In this document: one piece after another, positions 17,954 to 27,804 of the stretch
Numbering within the stretch: position 1 is the stretch's first letter
Layout: each line of letters opens with the position of its first letter
Assembly (NCBI RefSeq): GCF_000744655.1
Contig: NZ_JQMJ01000004.1
Span: 6,687,698-6,751,697, forward strand
From: Streptacidiphilus rugosus AM-16
GTDB lineage: Bacteria > Actinomycetota > Actinomycetes > Streptomycetales > Streptomycetaceae
Length of the DNA: 64,000 nt
Direction of reading: 5' to 3'
The notes under the pieces: generated by a model
Database searches by the model: none
What the model was told of the DNA's origin: nothing
What the model saw: the letters and a program-made list of their open reading frames with translations, nothing else
Translations under genes and position numbers: made by a program

Positions 17954-18169
17954 ATGGAAGTACAAGGCAAGCTGTTCGACTGGCTGCTGGAGCTGTTGCT
18001 CCAGAACGCCGGCGTCGACACCGGCGTGATGCTCGTCGCCATGATCGCCCTGCTCTGCCCGCGCGAGCAGCGTCGCTCGCCGGTCGGGGTGATCCTGGCG
18101 CTCGGGCTGGTGATGTTCTTCGGCGGACACCTGGTCCTCCGCATCACCGTTCCGGGCTCGTCGACGTGA
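17954..18169 (+). CDS. small membrane protein (71 aa)
   Basis: Not recognised by name. ATG 17954 has an excellent RBS (GGAGG at 17942-17946, seven bases). The protein starts MEVQGKLFDWLLELLLQ, an amphipathic segment, then has two hydrophobic helices (VMLVAMIALLC and VGVILALGLVMFFGGHLVLRI) separated by the charged loop PREQRRS. It is probably a two-pass membrane protein. The divergent GntR regulator suggests regulated expression. It is missed easily because a long non-coding frame runs through it. Confidence 0.65.
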   Translation: MEVQGKLFDWLLELLLQNAGVDTGVMLVAMIALLCPREQRRSPVGVILALGLVMFFGGHLVLRITVPGSST

Positions 18170-18214
18170 CGCGGCGTGACCTCGACATGATGTGACGTGA
18201 CGTAGGGCCAGGGA

Positions 18215-19441
<1,227 letters not shown>

Positions 19442-19573
19442 TCCACGACGTTAACCGTTCGTAAAGGTGGGGAGAGACACACTGTCGTACCCACCGGCAG
19501 TGAGCTTACGATCGCCCGCAGCGATCGGGCCGTGCGGGGGTCCGGGCTGCCGAGCGGAGACAGGGGTGCGGGC

Positions 19574-20368
19574 ATGGAGCTGAAGGGTGCCGTCGTCGTC
19601 ATCACGGGCGCGGCCGGTGGGATCGGCGCGGCGATGGCGCGGCGTTTCGCCGCGGAGGGCGCACGCGGGCTGCTGCTGGCCGACCTCGACGGGTCGAGGG
19701 TCGAGGATCTGGCGCAGGAGCTGGACCGGGCGGGCTGCCACACGGTCGGCGTGGCGAGCGACGTCGCGCGCGAGAGCGACGTCAAGGCGCTGGTCGACAC
19801 GGCGGAGAAGCATCTGGGTCCGGTGGACCTGTTCTGCAGCAACGCCGGAATCGGCAGCGGCGCGGGCATCGGCGCGCCGAACGAGCTGTGGCAGGCCAAC
19901 TGGGACGTCAACGTGATGGCCCACGTCTACGCGGCGCGGGCCGTGCTGCCCGGCATGCTGCGGCGTGGCCGCGGCTATCTGCTGAACACCGCGTCCGCGG
20001 CGGGCCTGCTGCAGATGCCGGGCGACGCGGCGTACACGGCGACGAAGCACGCGGCGGTGGCCTTCGCGGAGTGGCTCTCGGTCGCCTACGGCGAGCAGGG
20101 CATCCGCGTCAGCGCGCTGTGCCCGCAGGGCGTGCGCACGGGCATGACGGCGCAGGAGGACGTTCGCGCGGTCCTGACGGCCTTCGGCCCCATGCTGGAG
20201 CCGGAGGACGTCGCGGACTCGGTCGTCCGCGGCCTGGCCGCGGAGCAGTTCCTGATCCTCCCCCACGAGGAGGTCGCGAGCTACGAACAGGGCCGCGTCG
20301 CCGACCGCGAGGCCTGGCTCGCCGGCATGCGCAAGGCCGTCACCCAACTCCCCACCCTCGGCGCGTAA
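19574..20368 (+). CDS. short-chain dehydrogenase/reductase
   Basis: Classical SDR of 264 aa, NAD(P)-dependent oxidoreductase. Cofactor motif TGAAGGIG (11-18), Asp following beta-2 in LLADLDG which favours NAD(H), CSNAG at 88-92, and catalytic Ser141, Tyr154 and Lys158 (YTATK). ATG 19574 is preceded by GGAGACAGGGG. The C-terminal part (residues 190-264) is of the fatty-acyl or steroid dehydrogenase-like kind. Substrate unknown. It ends in a strong hairpin. Confidence 0.9.
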   Translation: MELKGAVVVITGAAGGIGAAMARRFAAEGARGLLLADLDGSRVEDLAQELDRAGCHTVGVASDVARESDVKALVDTAEKHLGPVDLFCSNAGIGSGAGIGAPNELWQANWDVNVMAHVYAARAVLPGMLRRGRGYLLNTASAAGLLQMPGDAAYTATKHAAVAFAEWLSVAYGEQGIRVSALCPQGVRTGMTAQEDVRAVLTAFGPMLEPEDVADSVVRGLAAEQFLILPHEEVASYEQGRVADREAWLAGMRKAVTQLPTLGA

Positions 20369-20373
20369 CCCCT

Positions 20374-20404
20374 CCGGGTCCCCGGGCAGGACCCGGGGAC
20401 CCGG
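20374..20404 (+). terminator. terminator after SDR gene
   Basis: Perfect 13-bp stem CCGGGTCCCCGGG / CCCGGGGACCCGG with a 5-base loop, 6 bp after the stop codon. No T-run. Confidence 0.75.
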
Positions 20405-20455
20405 AGACGCCTCCGCGGTACGGAGGGCCGTGGGTGCGGCCCCGCCGGGGAGGCC

Positions 20456-20500
20456 GGGCCTGGCGGGCGGGCCTGGCGGGCGGGCCTGGCGGGCGGGCTC
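20456..20500. repeat. 13-base tandem repeat
   Basis: GGGCCTGGCGGGC is repeated three times without change (from 20456, 20469 and 20482) and continues as a degenerate fourth copy, between the SDR terminator and the 3' end of the convergent reductase gene. Confidence 0.75.
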
Positions 20501-20512
20501 GGCGAAGACGCC

Positions 20513-21049
20513 CTAGTGGACGACGCGGTAGTCGACGAGCAGGTAGCCGGTCGGGGACGTCTCGCTGTGGATCACCTCGAGGCGGATCGGCGGCAGGCCG
20601 TCGAGGAGGCGGCGGCCGCGGGCGGCGATCCGCGGTGCCGTGACGAGCCGGAGTTCGTCGACGACGTCGGCCGCGAGCAGGGCCTGTGCCACCGTGATGC
20701 TCGCGTGGACGCCGATGTCGCCGCCCGGCTGCTGCTTCAGCTCACGGACGAAGCCGACCAGGTCCCCGTCGATCGCCGTCGCGTGGTCCCAGCCCCCGTC
20801 GAGGGGCGTCGACGTGGCGACGTACTTCGTGACCCCGTTGATGAACGTCGCGAACGGCTCGATCTTGCTCTCCGGCCAGAACCGGGCCCACTCGTCGTAG
20901 CTGCGACGGCCGAGAACCACCGCGTCCTGGGTCTCGATCACAGCGGCGAGGTTGGCGTCCATCGCGCCGTCCCAGTCCGCGAAGAACTCGTCCGGGCTCT
21001 CGGCGACCCCGTCGAGGGAGAGCAGGGTGTAGACAACGATCTTTCGCAC
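20513..21049 (-). CDS. dihydrofolate reductase family protein (RibD C-terminal-like)
   Basis: Protein of 178 aa with the DHFR/RibD-C fold. It opens with RKIVVYTLLSLDGVAE, has AVVLGRRSYDEWARFWP in the position of the cofactor loop, and GGDIGVHASITVAQALL and VDELRLVTAPRIAARGRRL that are typical of YyaP/YwjB-like reductases. These are small NADPH-dependent reductases of uncertain substrate rather than true folate DHFRs. ATG 21049 is the only sensible start. It stands alone between the SDR and the cache-domain gene. Confidence 0.85.
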   Translation of the reverse strand: MRKIVVYTLLSLDGVAESPDEFFADWDGAMDANLAAVIETQDAVVLGRRSYDEWARFWPESKIEPFATFINGVTKYVATSTPLDGGWDHATAIDGDLVGFVRELKQQPGGDIGVHASITVAQALLAADVVDELRLVTAPRIAARGRRLLDGLPPIRLEVIHSETSPTGYLLVDYRVVH

Positions 21050-21135
21050 GCCTCATACCTCCGATTGGCATCGATGCTACTGATCGGACGGATCGGGACC
21101 TCGGAACTCATCGGTGCGACGTGCGGGAGTTCCGC

Positions 21136-21831
21136 CTACGCGGTGACCAGCCGCAGCGGGATCGTGCCGCAGGCGTGGGTCGCGGCGGGGTCGAGGGCGC
21201 GGGCGAGGTCGCCGGGGAGGCGGGCGGCGGTGGTGGAGGCGACGACGCGGCCACGGGGATTGACCAGGAAGGCCGGGCGCGCCAGCGCGCGCAGCGCGGG
21301 GACGGCGACGGATTCGAAGTGCCGCAGGTAGACGTCGGCCGCCGCGACGCCCGCGAACGATCCGTCAGGGCCGTGAACCGGCGCGGCCAGCGTCAGGCTG
21401 TACTCGTCCGTGCACAGGTAGTCCACGTAGGGGCCGGAGATCGCCCGCTGCCCGGTGTCACGGGGCAGGGCGTACCAGTCCCAGTGGGTGTAGTCGCTGT
21501 ACGCCGAGGTCGCCGGGTCGAGGTCCAGCAGCAGGGGCTGGACCCGCGCGTCGGCCCGCAGCTGCCACCACTCCAGCCAGGCCGGCACGTCCGCCAGCAG
21601 GCCAGGCGCGGCCACGAAGCCCACGCCCACCACCAGTCCGCCCAGCTCCGCCCGCAGGGCCGGCTGCAGGCGGGCCAGCTGCCCGGTCGTCGGCTCGGGA
21701 ACGGCGTCCAGCAGCGCCGTGACCGAGCGGCGGGTCCGCTCGACCGCCGCGAAGACGCTCTCCAGCAGCCCGCCGATCGCGTGCGCGACCGAGGCCACGG
21801 CGACCTCGTCCGTGCGGGGCCCGCTGCTCAC
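21136..21831 (-). CDS. cache-domain sensor-like protein
   Basis: Protein of 231 aa that looks like a single dCache/PDC-like ligand-binding module: a long N-terminal helix, WLEWWQLRADARVQP, DYTHWDWYALPRDTGQRAISGPYVDYLCTDEYSLTLAAPVHGPDGSFAGVAAADVYL, a pattern typical of small-molecule sensing domains of chemoreceptors. It has no transmembrane helix and no output domain, so it would be a free cytoplasmic sensor. GTG 21831 overlaps the FCD regulator stop in GTGA, indicating coupled translation; ATG 21846 is the alternative start. It probably modulates the FCD regulator or the neighbouring permease. Confidence 0.75.
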   Translation of the reverse strand: MSSGPRTDEVAVASVAHAIGGLLESVFAAVERTRRSVTALLDAVPEPTTGQLARLQPALRAELGGLVVGVGFVAAPGLLADVPAWLEWWQLRADARVQPLLLDLDPATSAYSDYTHWDWYALPRDTGQRAISGPYVDYLCTDEYSLTLAAPVHGPDGSFAGVAAADVYLRHFESVAVPALRALARPAFLVNPRGRVVASTTAARLPGDLARALDPAATHACGTIPLRLVTA

Positions 21832-22595
21832 GCCTGTTGCTGCCATGGGCCGTCCAGTCGCCGTTCGATGAGGCGGCGCAGCGCGACGTGCACGTGCTGC
21901 TCGGCGAGGTCGCGTGCCAGCTCCCCGTTGCCGGACGCCACGGCGTCCAGCAGCGCGCGGTGCTGGGCGTCCGCCTCGCGATGGGCCTCGGGTTGGTTGA
22001 ACGCGAGACAGAGTAGCGGGCCGATCTCCGTCTGAAAACGGATCTCCTCGCGGGTCAGCCGCGCGGACTGCGCGGCCGCCGCGATCTCCACATGCAGGCG
22101 TCCGTCGATCCGGCCGCGGGCGGCCGGGTCCTCGGCCCGGGCGAAGTCGAGCAGGGAGCGGCGCGGGGCCTCCAGGTCGGGGGCGTCCGCGCGTTCCGCC
22201 GCGAGGCGGGCGGTGCCGCCCGCGAGCGCGGCCCAGTGGTCGGCGAGGTCGCGCAGTTCCTCCGTGGTGTGGGCCAGCAGTCGCGCGCGCAGGCGCTCGT
22301 CGAGGGTGTCGGCGGGCGCGCAGACGAAGGTGCCGCCGCCGCGACCGCGACGGGTCGTCACCAGGCCCTGGTGCCGCAGCACCACGAGCGCCTCGCGGAG
22401 GGTGACCGTGGCGACGCCGAGCTGGGCGGAGAGCTCACTCTCGCCCGGCAGTTGCTCGCCGTCGCCGAGCAGGCCCAGCGTGATCGCGTCGCCGAGGCGC
22501 CGGACCACCGCGTCGACGCGGGGCTCGGCCGCGAGGGACGCGAAGACCGCACGGCGGGCGGCACTCGAGAGCGGCAGCGGCTTCACGGGGGCCAT
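21828..22595 (-). CDS. GntR/FadR-type regulator with FCD domain
   Basis: Transcription factor of about 255 aa. GntR winged helix: GEQLPGESELSAQLGVATVTLREALVVLRHQGLVTTRRGRGGGTFV. It is followed by an all-helical FCD ligand domain with metal-binding histidines and acidic residues in LHVEIAAAAQ and AQHRALLDAV. These respond to carboxylic acids or amino acids. Start uncertain: ATG 22595 is used; GTG 22613 is also possible and neither has a clear RBS. Divergent from the amino-acid permease, with palindromes between, so it probably regulates the permease and itself. Confidence 0.85.
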   Translation of the reverse strand: MAPVKPLPLSSAARRAVFASLAAEPRVDAVVRRLGDAITLGLLGDGEQLPGESELSAQLGVATVTLREALVVLRHQGLVTTRRGRGGGTFVCAPADTLDERLRARLLAHTTEELRDLADHWAALAGGTARLAAERADAPDLEAPRRSLLDFARAEDPAARGRIDGRLHVEIAAAAQSARLTREEIRFQTEIGPLLCLAFNQPEAHREADAQHRALLDAVASGNGELARDLAEQHVHVALRRLIERRLDGPWQQQA

Positions 22596-22642
22596 CCCAT
22601 CACACGCGATCACGAATCGAACTCATAGCCGGCCACCCATTG

Positions 22643-22666
22643 CCATATGACCTATGGATTCATATG
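22643..22666. promoter_or_regulatory. candidate FCD-regulator operator
   Basis: The divergent region contains the perfect repeat CCATA-TGACC-TATGG (22643-22657) and next to it CATATG (22661-22666). It is markedly AT-richer than its surroundings and sits between the regulator and the permease. Confidence 0.45.
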
Positions 22667-22735
22667 TTTTGGCCCCACGGCTCAGCACAGCGCACACCCC
22701 ACAGCCCCCACAGCTCCCCCGAAAGGTTCCCGTCC

Positions 22736-24247
22736 ATGAGTGACGTCGTGTCACAGGACCAGGACGCCGCGGACGCCGCGCAACTCGCGGCGCTCGGCTA
22801 CCAGCCCAGACTCACCCGGGCGCTCGGCCTCTGGTCCAACTTCGCGGTCGGCTTCACCTACCTCTCCCCGCTCGTCGGCGTCTACTCCGTCTTCGACTAC
22901 GGTCTGGCCACCGGCGGTCCGGCCTTCTTCTGGACCATCCCGGTCGTCCTGCTCGGGCAGGGCCTGGTGCTGCTGACCTTCGCCGAGGTCGCCTCGCAGT
23001 ACCCGCTGGCCGGCGGGATCTACCAGTGGGCCAAGCGCCTGGTCGGCCCGAGGTACGCCTGGCTCTCCGGCTGGATGTACACCTGGGCGCTGCTGGTGAC
23101 CATCGCGTCGGTCGCCTACCCGATCGCCACCTACGCCGGTCCGCTGCTGGGCTACCGGGTCAACCACTGGAGCACGGTGATCACCTGCGTGGTCGTCATC
23201 CTGCTCTCCGCCGTGGTGAACCTGCTCGGCGTCCGGCGGCTGGCCTTCGTCGCCAACATCGGCGTCTTCGCGGAGGTCGTCGGCACCCTGGTGCTCGGCG
23301 GCTACCTGCTGCTCTTCCACCACAAGCAGCCGGTCAGCGTCGTCGTGCACACCTTCGGGGCGGGCGGCAGCGGCGGCTACCTGGGCGCGTTCCTGGCGTC
23401 CTGCCTCTTCGCGGTGTGGATCTTCTACGGCTTCGAGGCCTGCGGCGACATCGCCGAGGAGGTCAAGGACCCCTCCCGCAAGGTGCCGCGGGCGATGGGC
23501 ATGACGCTGGGCGTCGGCGCGGTCGCCACCGTCGTGCTGACGCTGGGTCTGGTGCTGGCGGTGCCCGACTTCGGCGCCGTGATCAGCGGCAGGTCCACCG
23601 ACCCGCTGGGCGACGTGCTGGCCGCCTCGCTGGGCACCGCGGGCAGCAAGTTCGCGCTGGCGCTGATCGTGGTCGGCTTCGTCTCCTGCACCCTGGCCAT
23701 CCAGGCCGCCGCCACCCGGCTCGTCTACTCCTACGCCCGTGACGGCGTGATCGTCGGGGCGAAGTGGCTCTCCAAGCTGCACCCGACCTTCCACATGCCC
23801 CCGGCGGCCACCGCGGTCACCGCCGTGATCCCCGCGGCCTTCGCCTTCCTCCCCTCGGCGACGGTCACCAGGATCATCACCTTCTCGGTGGTCGGCATCT
23901 ACGTCGGGTTCCAGTCGGTCGTGCTGGCGTCGATCATCGGCCGTTCACGCGGCTGGAAGCCGGCCGGCGCGTTCACGCTGGGCCGCTGGGGCTGGGCTGT
24001 GAACATCGCCGGCCTGGCCTACGGCGTGACCGCGATCGTGGTGCTCTCGGTCAAGACGCCGGCGAACGGCACCGGATTCTTCGACCGCTGGCTGGTGCCG
24101 CTCTCGGTGGGCATCGTCGCCGCGCTCGGCGTGGCCTACCTGCTGGTGTTCCGCCCGAAGGAGCAGATCGCCGACGAGGACCGCGCCGACGCCGCCGGGC
24201 GGGCCGCGCTCGGCAGCGACGGCGAGGCGGTGGTCACGACGGGCTGA
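22736..24247 (+). CDS. APC family amino acid permease
   Basis: Integral membrane transporter of 503 aa with about 12 predicted helices. The start of TM1 (LGLWSNFAVGFTYLSPLVGVYSVF) carries the unwound-helix glycine pattern of the APC superfamily, and the loop AEEVKDPSRKVPRAM after TM6 is characteristic of GABA/choline/amino-acid permeases (AGT/ACT group). It imports an amino acid or amine by proton symport. ATG 22736 is preceded by GAAAGG. The divergent FCD regulator and cache protein suggest substrate induction. Its 3' end overlaps the convergent LLM gene by 14 bp. Confidence 0.9.
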   Translation: MSDVVSQDQDAADAAQLAALGYQPRLTRALGLWSNFAVGFTYLSPLVGVYSVFDYGLATGGPAFFWTIPVVLLGQGLVLLTFAEVASQYPLAGGIYQWAKRLVGPRYAWLSGWMYTWALLVTIASVAYPIATYAGPLLGYRVNHWSTVITCVVVILLSAVVNLLGVRRLAFVANIGVFAEVVGTLVLGGYLLLFHHKQPVSVVVHTFGAGGSGGYLGAFLASCLFAVWIFYGFEACGDIAEEVKDPSRKVPRAMGMTLGVGAVATVVLTLGLVLAVPDFGAVISGRSTDPLGDVLAASLGTAGSKFALALIVVGFVSCTLAIQAAATRLVYSYARDGVIVGAKWLSKLHPTFHMPPAATAVTAVIPAAFAFLPSATVTRIITFSVVGIYVGFQSVVLASIIGRSRGWKPAGAFTLGRWGWAVNIAGLAYGVTAIVVLSVKTPANGTGFFDRWLVPLSVGIVAALGVAYLLVFRPKEQIADEDRADAAGRAALGSDGEAVVTTG

Positions 24248-25235
24248 CCGCCCTGATCGCCGCGGCCAGGGCCTGGGCGCCCTGGCCCGGCGTGGGCAGC
24301 AGTGCGGGGACGGGCACGGTGACGCCGTTCTCCACGTAGGCCCGCAGCTGCTCCCGGCAGCTCTCCGGGGCGCCGTGCACGATCAGCGCGTCCACCACCT
24401 CGTCGGGCACGGACGCGGCCGCCGCCTTCCGGTCGCCGGCGGCCCAGTTCTCCCAGAGCGGCTTCAACTGCTCCTCGCGGCCGAGCCAGCGGTGGAACTC
24501 GGCGTAGGCCGGGACCGTGAGGTACGCCGCGATGAGCCGCCGTCCCAGCGCGCGGGCGTAGTCCGCGTCCTGGGTCGGACAGACGAAGATCCTGGCGACG
24601 ACGTCCTTGCCGTGGTCGGGCCCCGCCGCGGCGTCGAACTCCGCCCGCGCGGTGCGCACGTCCTGTGCGGACAGCCAGTTGAGGATCGTTCCGTCCGCCT
24701 CCCGTGCGGCGAGCTTCAGCATCCCCGGCCGCAGCGCGGCCAGCAGCACCGCGGGGGTGTGCGCGGGGACCCGGTCCAGCCGGAAGCGCCGGACCGCGAA
24801 GGTCGTGAACTCCTCCGTCACCGGGGCGCCCGTGAACGCGGCTTTCAGGAAGCGCAGGACGTCCCGGCTGCGCTGGAAGGGCTGCTCGAACGGGATGGCG
24901 TTCCAGTCCTGCACGATGACCGGCGACGAGGCGCCGATCCCCAGCGTGAAGCGCCCCGGCGCGGCCTCGGCGAGAGCCGCGGCCTGCATGGCCAGCAGCG
25001 CGGGACCACGGGTGTGCACGGGCACGATCGCGGTGCCCAGCCGCAGTTGCGGCGCCCAGACCGAGGCGAGCGCGAGCGGCGTGAAGGCGTCGGCGCCTGC
25101 GGTCTCCATCGACCAGAGGTCGGTGAAGCCCAGATCGGGAAGCGACTCCACGAGCGCACGCTGCGCGCCCAGCGGAATGCCGTCCAGCGGGAAGGTGAGG
25201 CCCCAGCGTGCGGGGGCCGTGGGGGTGGCGGTCAT
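24234..25235 (-). CDS. LLM-class (F420-dependent-type) oxidoreductase
   Basis: Luciferase-like TIM-barrel oxidoreductase of 333 aa. Family features: RWGLTFPLDGIPLG at the N-terminus, LGTAIVPVHTRGPALLAMQAAAL, GRFTLGIGASSPVIVQDWN and HGAPESCREQLRAYVENGV. The GIGAS region contacts the deazaflavin or flavin phosphate; actinobacterial members mostly use F420. ATG 25235 fits the family start. Convergent with the permease, whose last 14 bases it overlaps, and divergent from the broken gene at 25282. Substrate unknown. Confidence 0.88.
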   Translation of the reverse strand: MTATPTAPARWGLTFPLDGIPLGAQRALVESLPDLGFTDLWSMETAGADAFTPLALASVWAPQLRLGTAIVPVHTRGPALLAMQAAALAEAAPGRFTLGIGASSPVIVQDWNAIPFEQPFQRSRDVLRFLKAAFTGAPVTEEFTTFAVRRFRLDRVPAHTPAVLLAALRPGMLKLAAREADGTILNWLSAQDVRTARAEFDAAAGPDHGKDVVARIFVCPTQDADYARALGRRLIAAYLTVPAYAEFHRWLGREEQLKPLWENWAAGDRKAAAASVPDEVVDALIVHGAPESCREQLRAYVENGVTVPVPALLPTPGQGAQALAAAIRAVSPS

Positions 25236-25281
25236 GGGCCGATGCCACCATGTCTGCGAACCGCGGACAAGAGGGGGCCCT

Positions 25282-25892
25282 GTGAGGAACACCCGGTTGA
25301 CGGAACCCGCGGACGCGGGGACGCAGTGGCTTCCTTCGAGGGGACTGGCCGCCGGCGCGCTCGCCCTCGCCCTGGCGGTGGTCGCCGCGGCGCTCGGCAT
25401 CATGGCCGTCGGCCCGGTGCGCTGCTCGCCTACGACAGCGGTCTGGCCGGGACCCCCGGCCGCTTCACCGCCGCGCACTGCTGGTCGGTCAAGCAGACCA
25501 GGGGCAGCACGAGTTACTGCGAGGGAAGCTTCACCGCCGACGACCGCTCTGTGACCGTGCCCGGGGTGACGCTGGTGAACACCCGGGCCGCGCCGGGCCG
25601 GCCGCTCGCCGTCCGGCGCGAGGCCGACGGCTCCGGCTACGCCGTCGGCGGCGTCCCGAACGTCTGCTTCGACCTGGCCTTCTGCCTGTTGATCCTGGCG
25701 ATGGCGGGAGGCACGGTCGGGATGCTGGGCACGCTGCCGCGCCGGCAGGACCGCGACTGGGACCTGAACGCCCAGGTGCATCCGTGGGTCGGGATGCTGC
25801 TGACCGGCGTGGTCGTGTTCTTCGGCGGCTTGGTCCTGGCGGCGCTCAGCGGCCTGGTCGGCCTGGCGACGGGTTGGCTCGGCGGGTTCTGA
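25282..25892 (+). pseudogene. membrane protein gene interrupted by a one-base frameshift
   Basis: The N-terminus reads from GTG 25282 (RBS GAGGGGG at 25271) as VRNTRLTEPADAG... with a transmembrane helix (LALALAVVAAALGIMAVGPV). Downstream, a different frame encodes ALLAYDSGLAGTPGRFT, an extracytoplasmic region with cysteines, then helices CFDLAFCLLILAMAGGTVGML and MLLTGVVVFFGGLVLAALSG. The join is near 25412-25422 and needs one extra base. The combined span of 611 bp is one short of 204 codons. The second frame has no start codon of its own. Likely a conserved hypothetical membrane protein broken by an indel or a sequencing error. Confidence 0.6.
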
Positions 25893-26001
25893 CCCGCTGC
25901 ACTGCGGCCGGGTGCCGCCCGCCGCCGCGGGCGAAAGGCGCAGGCGACCGGCGCGGGTGACGGTGCGCGCCACGGACACCCGGGCCGGCGTGCCGGCGTG
26001 A

Positions 26002-26715
26002 TCAATCGGCCGCGGCCCCCGCATGCGCGTCGCGCAGCGCCTCACGGCAGAGGCGGTCGGCGAGGCGGGTGGTCTCCGGCAGCCGGTAGCGCCGGGCGGC
26101 GTCCAGCACCACCGCGGTCGCGTCGTCCAGGTCCACCAGATGCCCCACCGAGACCGTCACCGGCCGGACCCCCTGCTGCGTCCGCAGCACCCGGGCCACG
26201 ATCTCGCCGCGGTCGGTCACCTCCGCCGTCGCGCCGCGCTCGGACCCCGGCTCGTCCCACTCCCCCAGCAGCGGGGTCTTGGCGACGCCCAGCGTCGGCA
26301 CACCCGTCAGCACGCCCAAGTGGCAGGCGAGACCGAAGCGGCGCGGGTGCGCGAGTCCCTGTCCGTCGCAGAGCAGCACGTCGGGGGCGACCGTCAACTT
26401 CTCCAGTGCGCGCATGAGGACCGGCAGCTCACGGAAGGCGAACAGGCCAGGGATGTAGGGGAACCCCGCCGTCCCGACGGCCGTCGCCTGCTCCACCGGT
26501 TCGAGCGTCACCGCGTCCAGCACGACCACGGCCGCGGCGACCGCGTCGTCAGCGCTGCCGTGGGCGCCCGCGTAGGCGACGTCGAGACCGGCGATCAGCC
26601 GGGGCGGTCGCGGCAACGCCGTGGCCCGCACCAGCGGGCGGAGCCGCTCCTGCACCGCCAGCGCCTCGGCCTCGGTCCGGGGCCACGTGTGCGCGTCCGC
26701 GCGCTCCGTCCCCAT
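26002..26715 (-). CDS. nfi: endonuclease V (deoxyinosine 3' endonuclease)
   Basis: DNA-repair nuclease of 237 aa that cuts one base 3' of deaminated adenine (inosine). Metal ligands are visible: Asp45 in AGLDVAYA, Glu96 in AFRE, and Asp117 in LLCDGQG, with the strand-separating wedge PYIPG (87-91) and the HPRRFGLACHLGVL box. ATG 26715 overlaps the MazG stop (TGATG), so translation is coupled. The pairing with MazG makes sense: one removes damaged nucleotides before, the other after, incorporation. Confidence 0.92.
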   Translation of the reverse strand: MGTERADAHTWPRTEAEALAVQERLRPLVRATALPRPPRLIAGLDVAYAGAHGSADDAVAAAVVVLDAVTLEPVEQATAVGTAGFPYIPGLFAFRELPVLMRALEKLTVAPDVLLCDGQGLAHPRRFGLACHLGVLTGVPTLGVAKTPLLGEWDEPGSERGATAEVTDRGEIVARVLRTQQGVRPVTVSVGHLVDLDDATAVVLDAARRYRLPETTRLADRLCREALRDAHAGAAAD

Positions 26716-27767
26716 CACCGGGACTCGGCGGACCGGATCGCGTCGCGGTAGGCACGCGCGGCCTCGCGTAGCGCGGCCTCCGGGTCCGTGCCCGCCGCCT
26801 GGGCCTCGACCGCCAGACGCAGAAGTCGCGCACCGAAGTCCTCGCCCGTGGGGGCCGCCACCCGGACGCCCGCCTTGGTCGCGCGGGAGTGGAGCTTCGC
26901 CGCCAGCGCCAGTGCGGGCTGGCCCAGCGGGACGCCGTCGACGGCGGAGTCGCGCTGCTTCTCGGCGGCCTTCAGCTCCTCCCAGTTGGCCTCGACCTGG
27001 TCCGGTGTCGAGGCGTCGACGTCGCCGAAGACGTGGGGGTGCCGGTACATCAGCTTCTCGACCAGGTCGCCGACCACGTCGTCGATGGAGAACGGCTCGG
27101 TCGGGTGCTCCTGCGCGATGCGGGCATGGAAGAAGACCTGCATCAGGACGTCCCCCAGCTCCTCGCGGAGCATGTGGCGGTCCTCCTCCTCGATCGCCTC
27201 GACGAGCTCGTACGCCTCCTCGACCAGGTACTTCACCAGCGAGGCATGGGTCTGCTCGGCGTCCCAGGGGCAACCGCCCGGCGAGCGGAGCCGGTCCATC
27301 ACGGTGACGAGGTCGAGCAGGCGGGCGCCGGGGAGGTCGTAGGAGCCGGGCAGCAGCTCCAGCTCGGGGATGACCGCGCCGGGCGTCTCCGCGCCCTCGA
27401 CGGCGAAGCGGGCCAGCGAGTCCGTCAGTCCCGGGTCTCCGTCCGCGCCGACCAGCCACACCACGAGGGTTCCCCGCGCGGCCTCCGCGAGGGTGCGCGG
27501 CAGCGCGTAGGAGGGGACGTCGAGCACCTCCACGGCGACGCCGGCCCGCGCCAGCGGCGCCAGCTGCGGATGCGCGGCGTCCCCGACAAGGACGCGCTCC
27601 GCCGCGTGCAGGACCTGCCAGGCGGGCCAGGAGAGCAGGCCGGGGGCGACCCGGTGCGTGCTGCCCAGCAGCACGAGCCGCCCAGGGCTCGTCGGCTCGG
27701 GTCCGGTCGGCCCTGAGTCGGGCAGCTCGGCGGGGGAACCGGCGGGGTTGGTCTCATTCAGTGCCAC
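26715..27767 (-). CDS. mazG: nucleoside triphosphate pyrophosphohydrolase MazG
   Basis: House-cleaning pyrophosphatase of 350 aa that hydrolyses NTPs and dNTPs to NMPs and PPi; it can also affect ppGpp levels. The catalytic MazG domain begins near residue 150: RLRSPGGCPWDAEQTH, VEEAYELVEAIEEED with the metal-binding EEAYE, and REELGDVLMQVFFHARIA. The first 140 residues are related to the tetrapyrrole methylase-like domain present in longer actinobacterial MazG, here without a clear SAM motif. It lies 37 bp after the lipoprotein gene and is coupled to nfi. Confidence 0.92.
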   Translation of the reverse strand: MALNETNPAGSPAELPDSGPTGPEPTSPGRLVLLGSTHRVAPGLLSWPAWQVLHAAERVLVGDAAHPQLAPLARAGVAVEVLDVPSYALPRTLAEAARGTLVVWLVGADGDPGLTDSLARFAVEGAETPGAVIPELELLPGSYDLPGARLLDLVTVMDRLRSPGGCPWDAEQTHASLVKYLVEEAYELVEAIEEEDRHMLREELGDVLMQVFFHARIAQEHPTEPFSIDDVVGDLVEKLMYRHPHVFGDVDASTPDQVEANWEELKAAEKQRDSAVDGVPLGQPALALAAKLHSRATKAGVRVAAPTGEDFGARLLRLAVEAQAAGTDPEAALREAARAYRDAIRSAESR

Positions 27768-27804
27768 GCACCGAACCTACCCCGCCCGGATCACCCGGCA
27801 GGTC

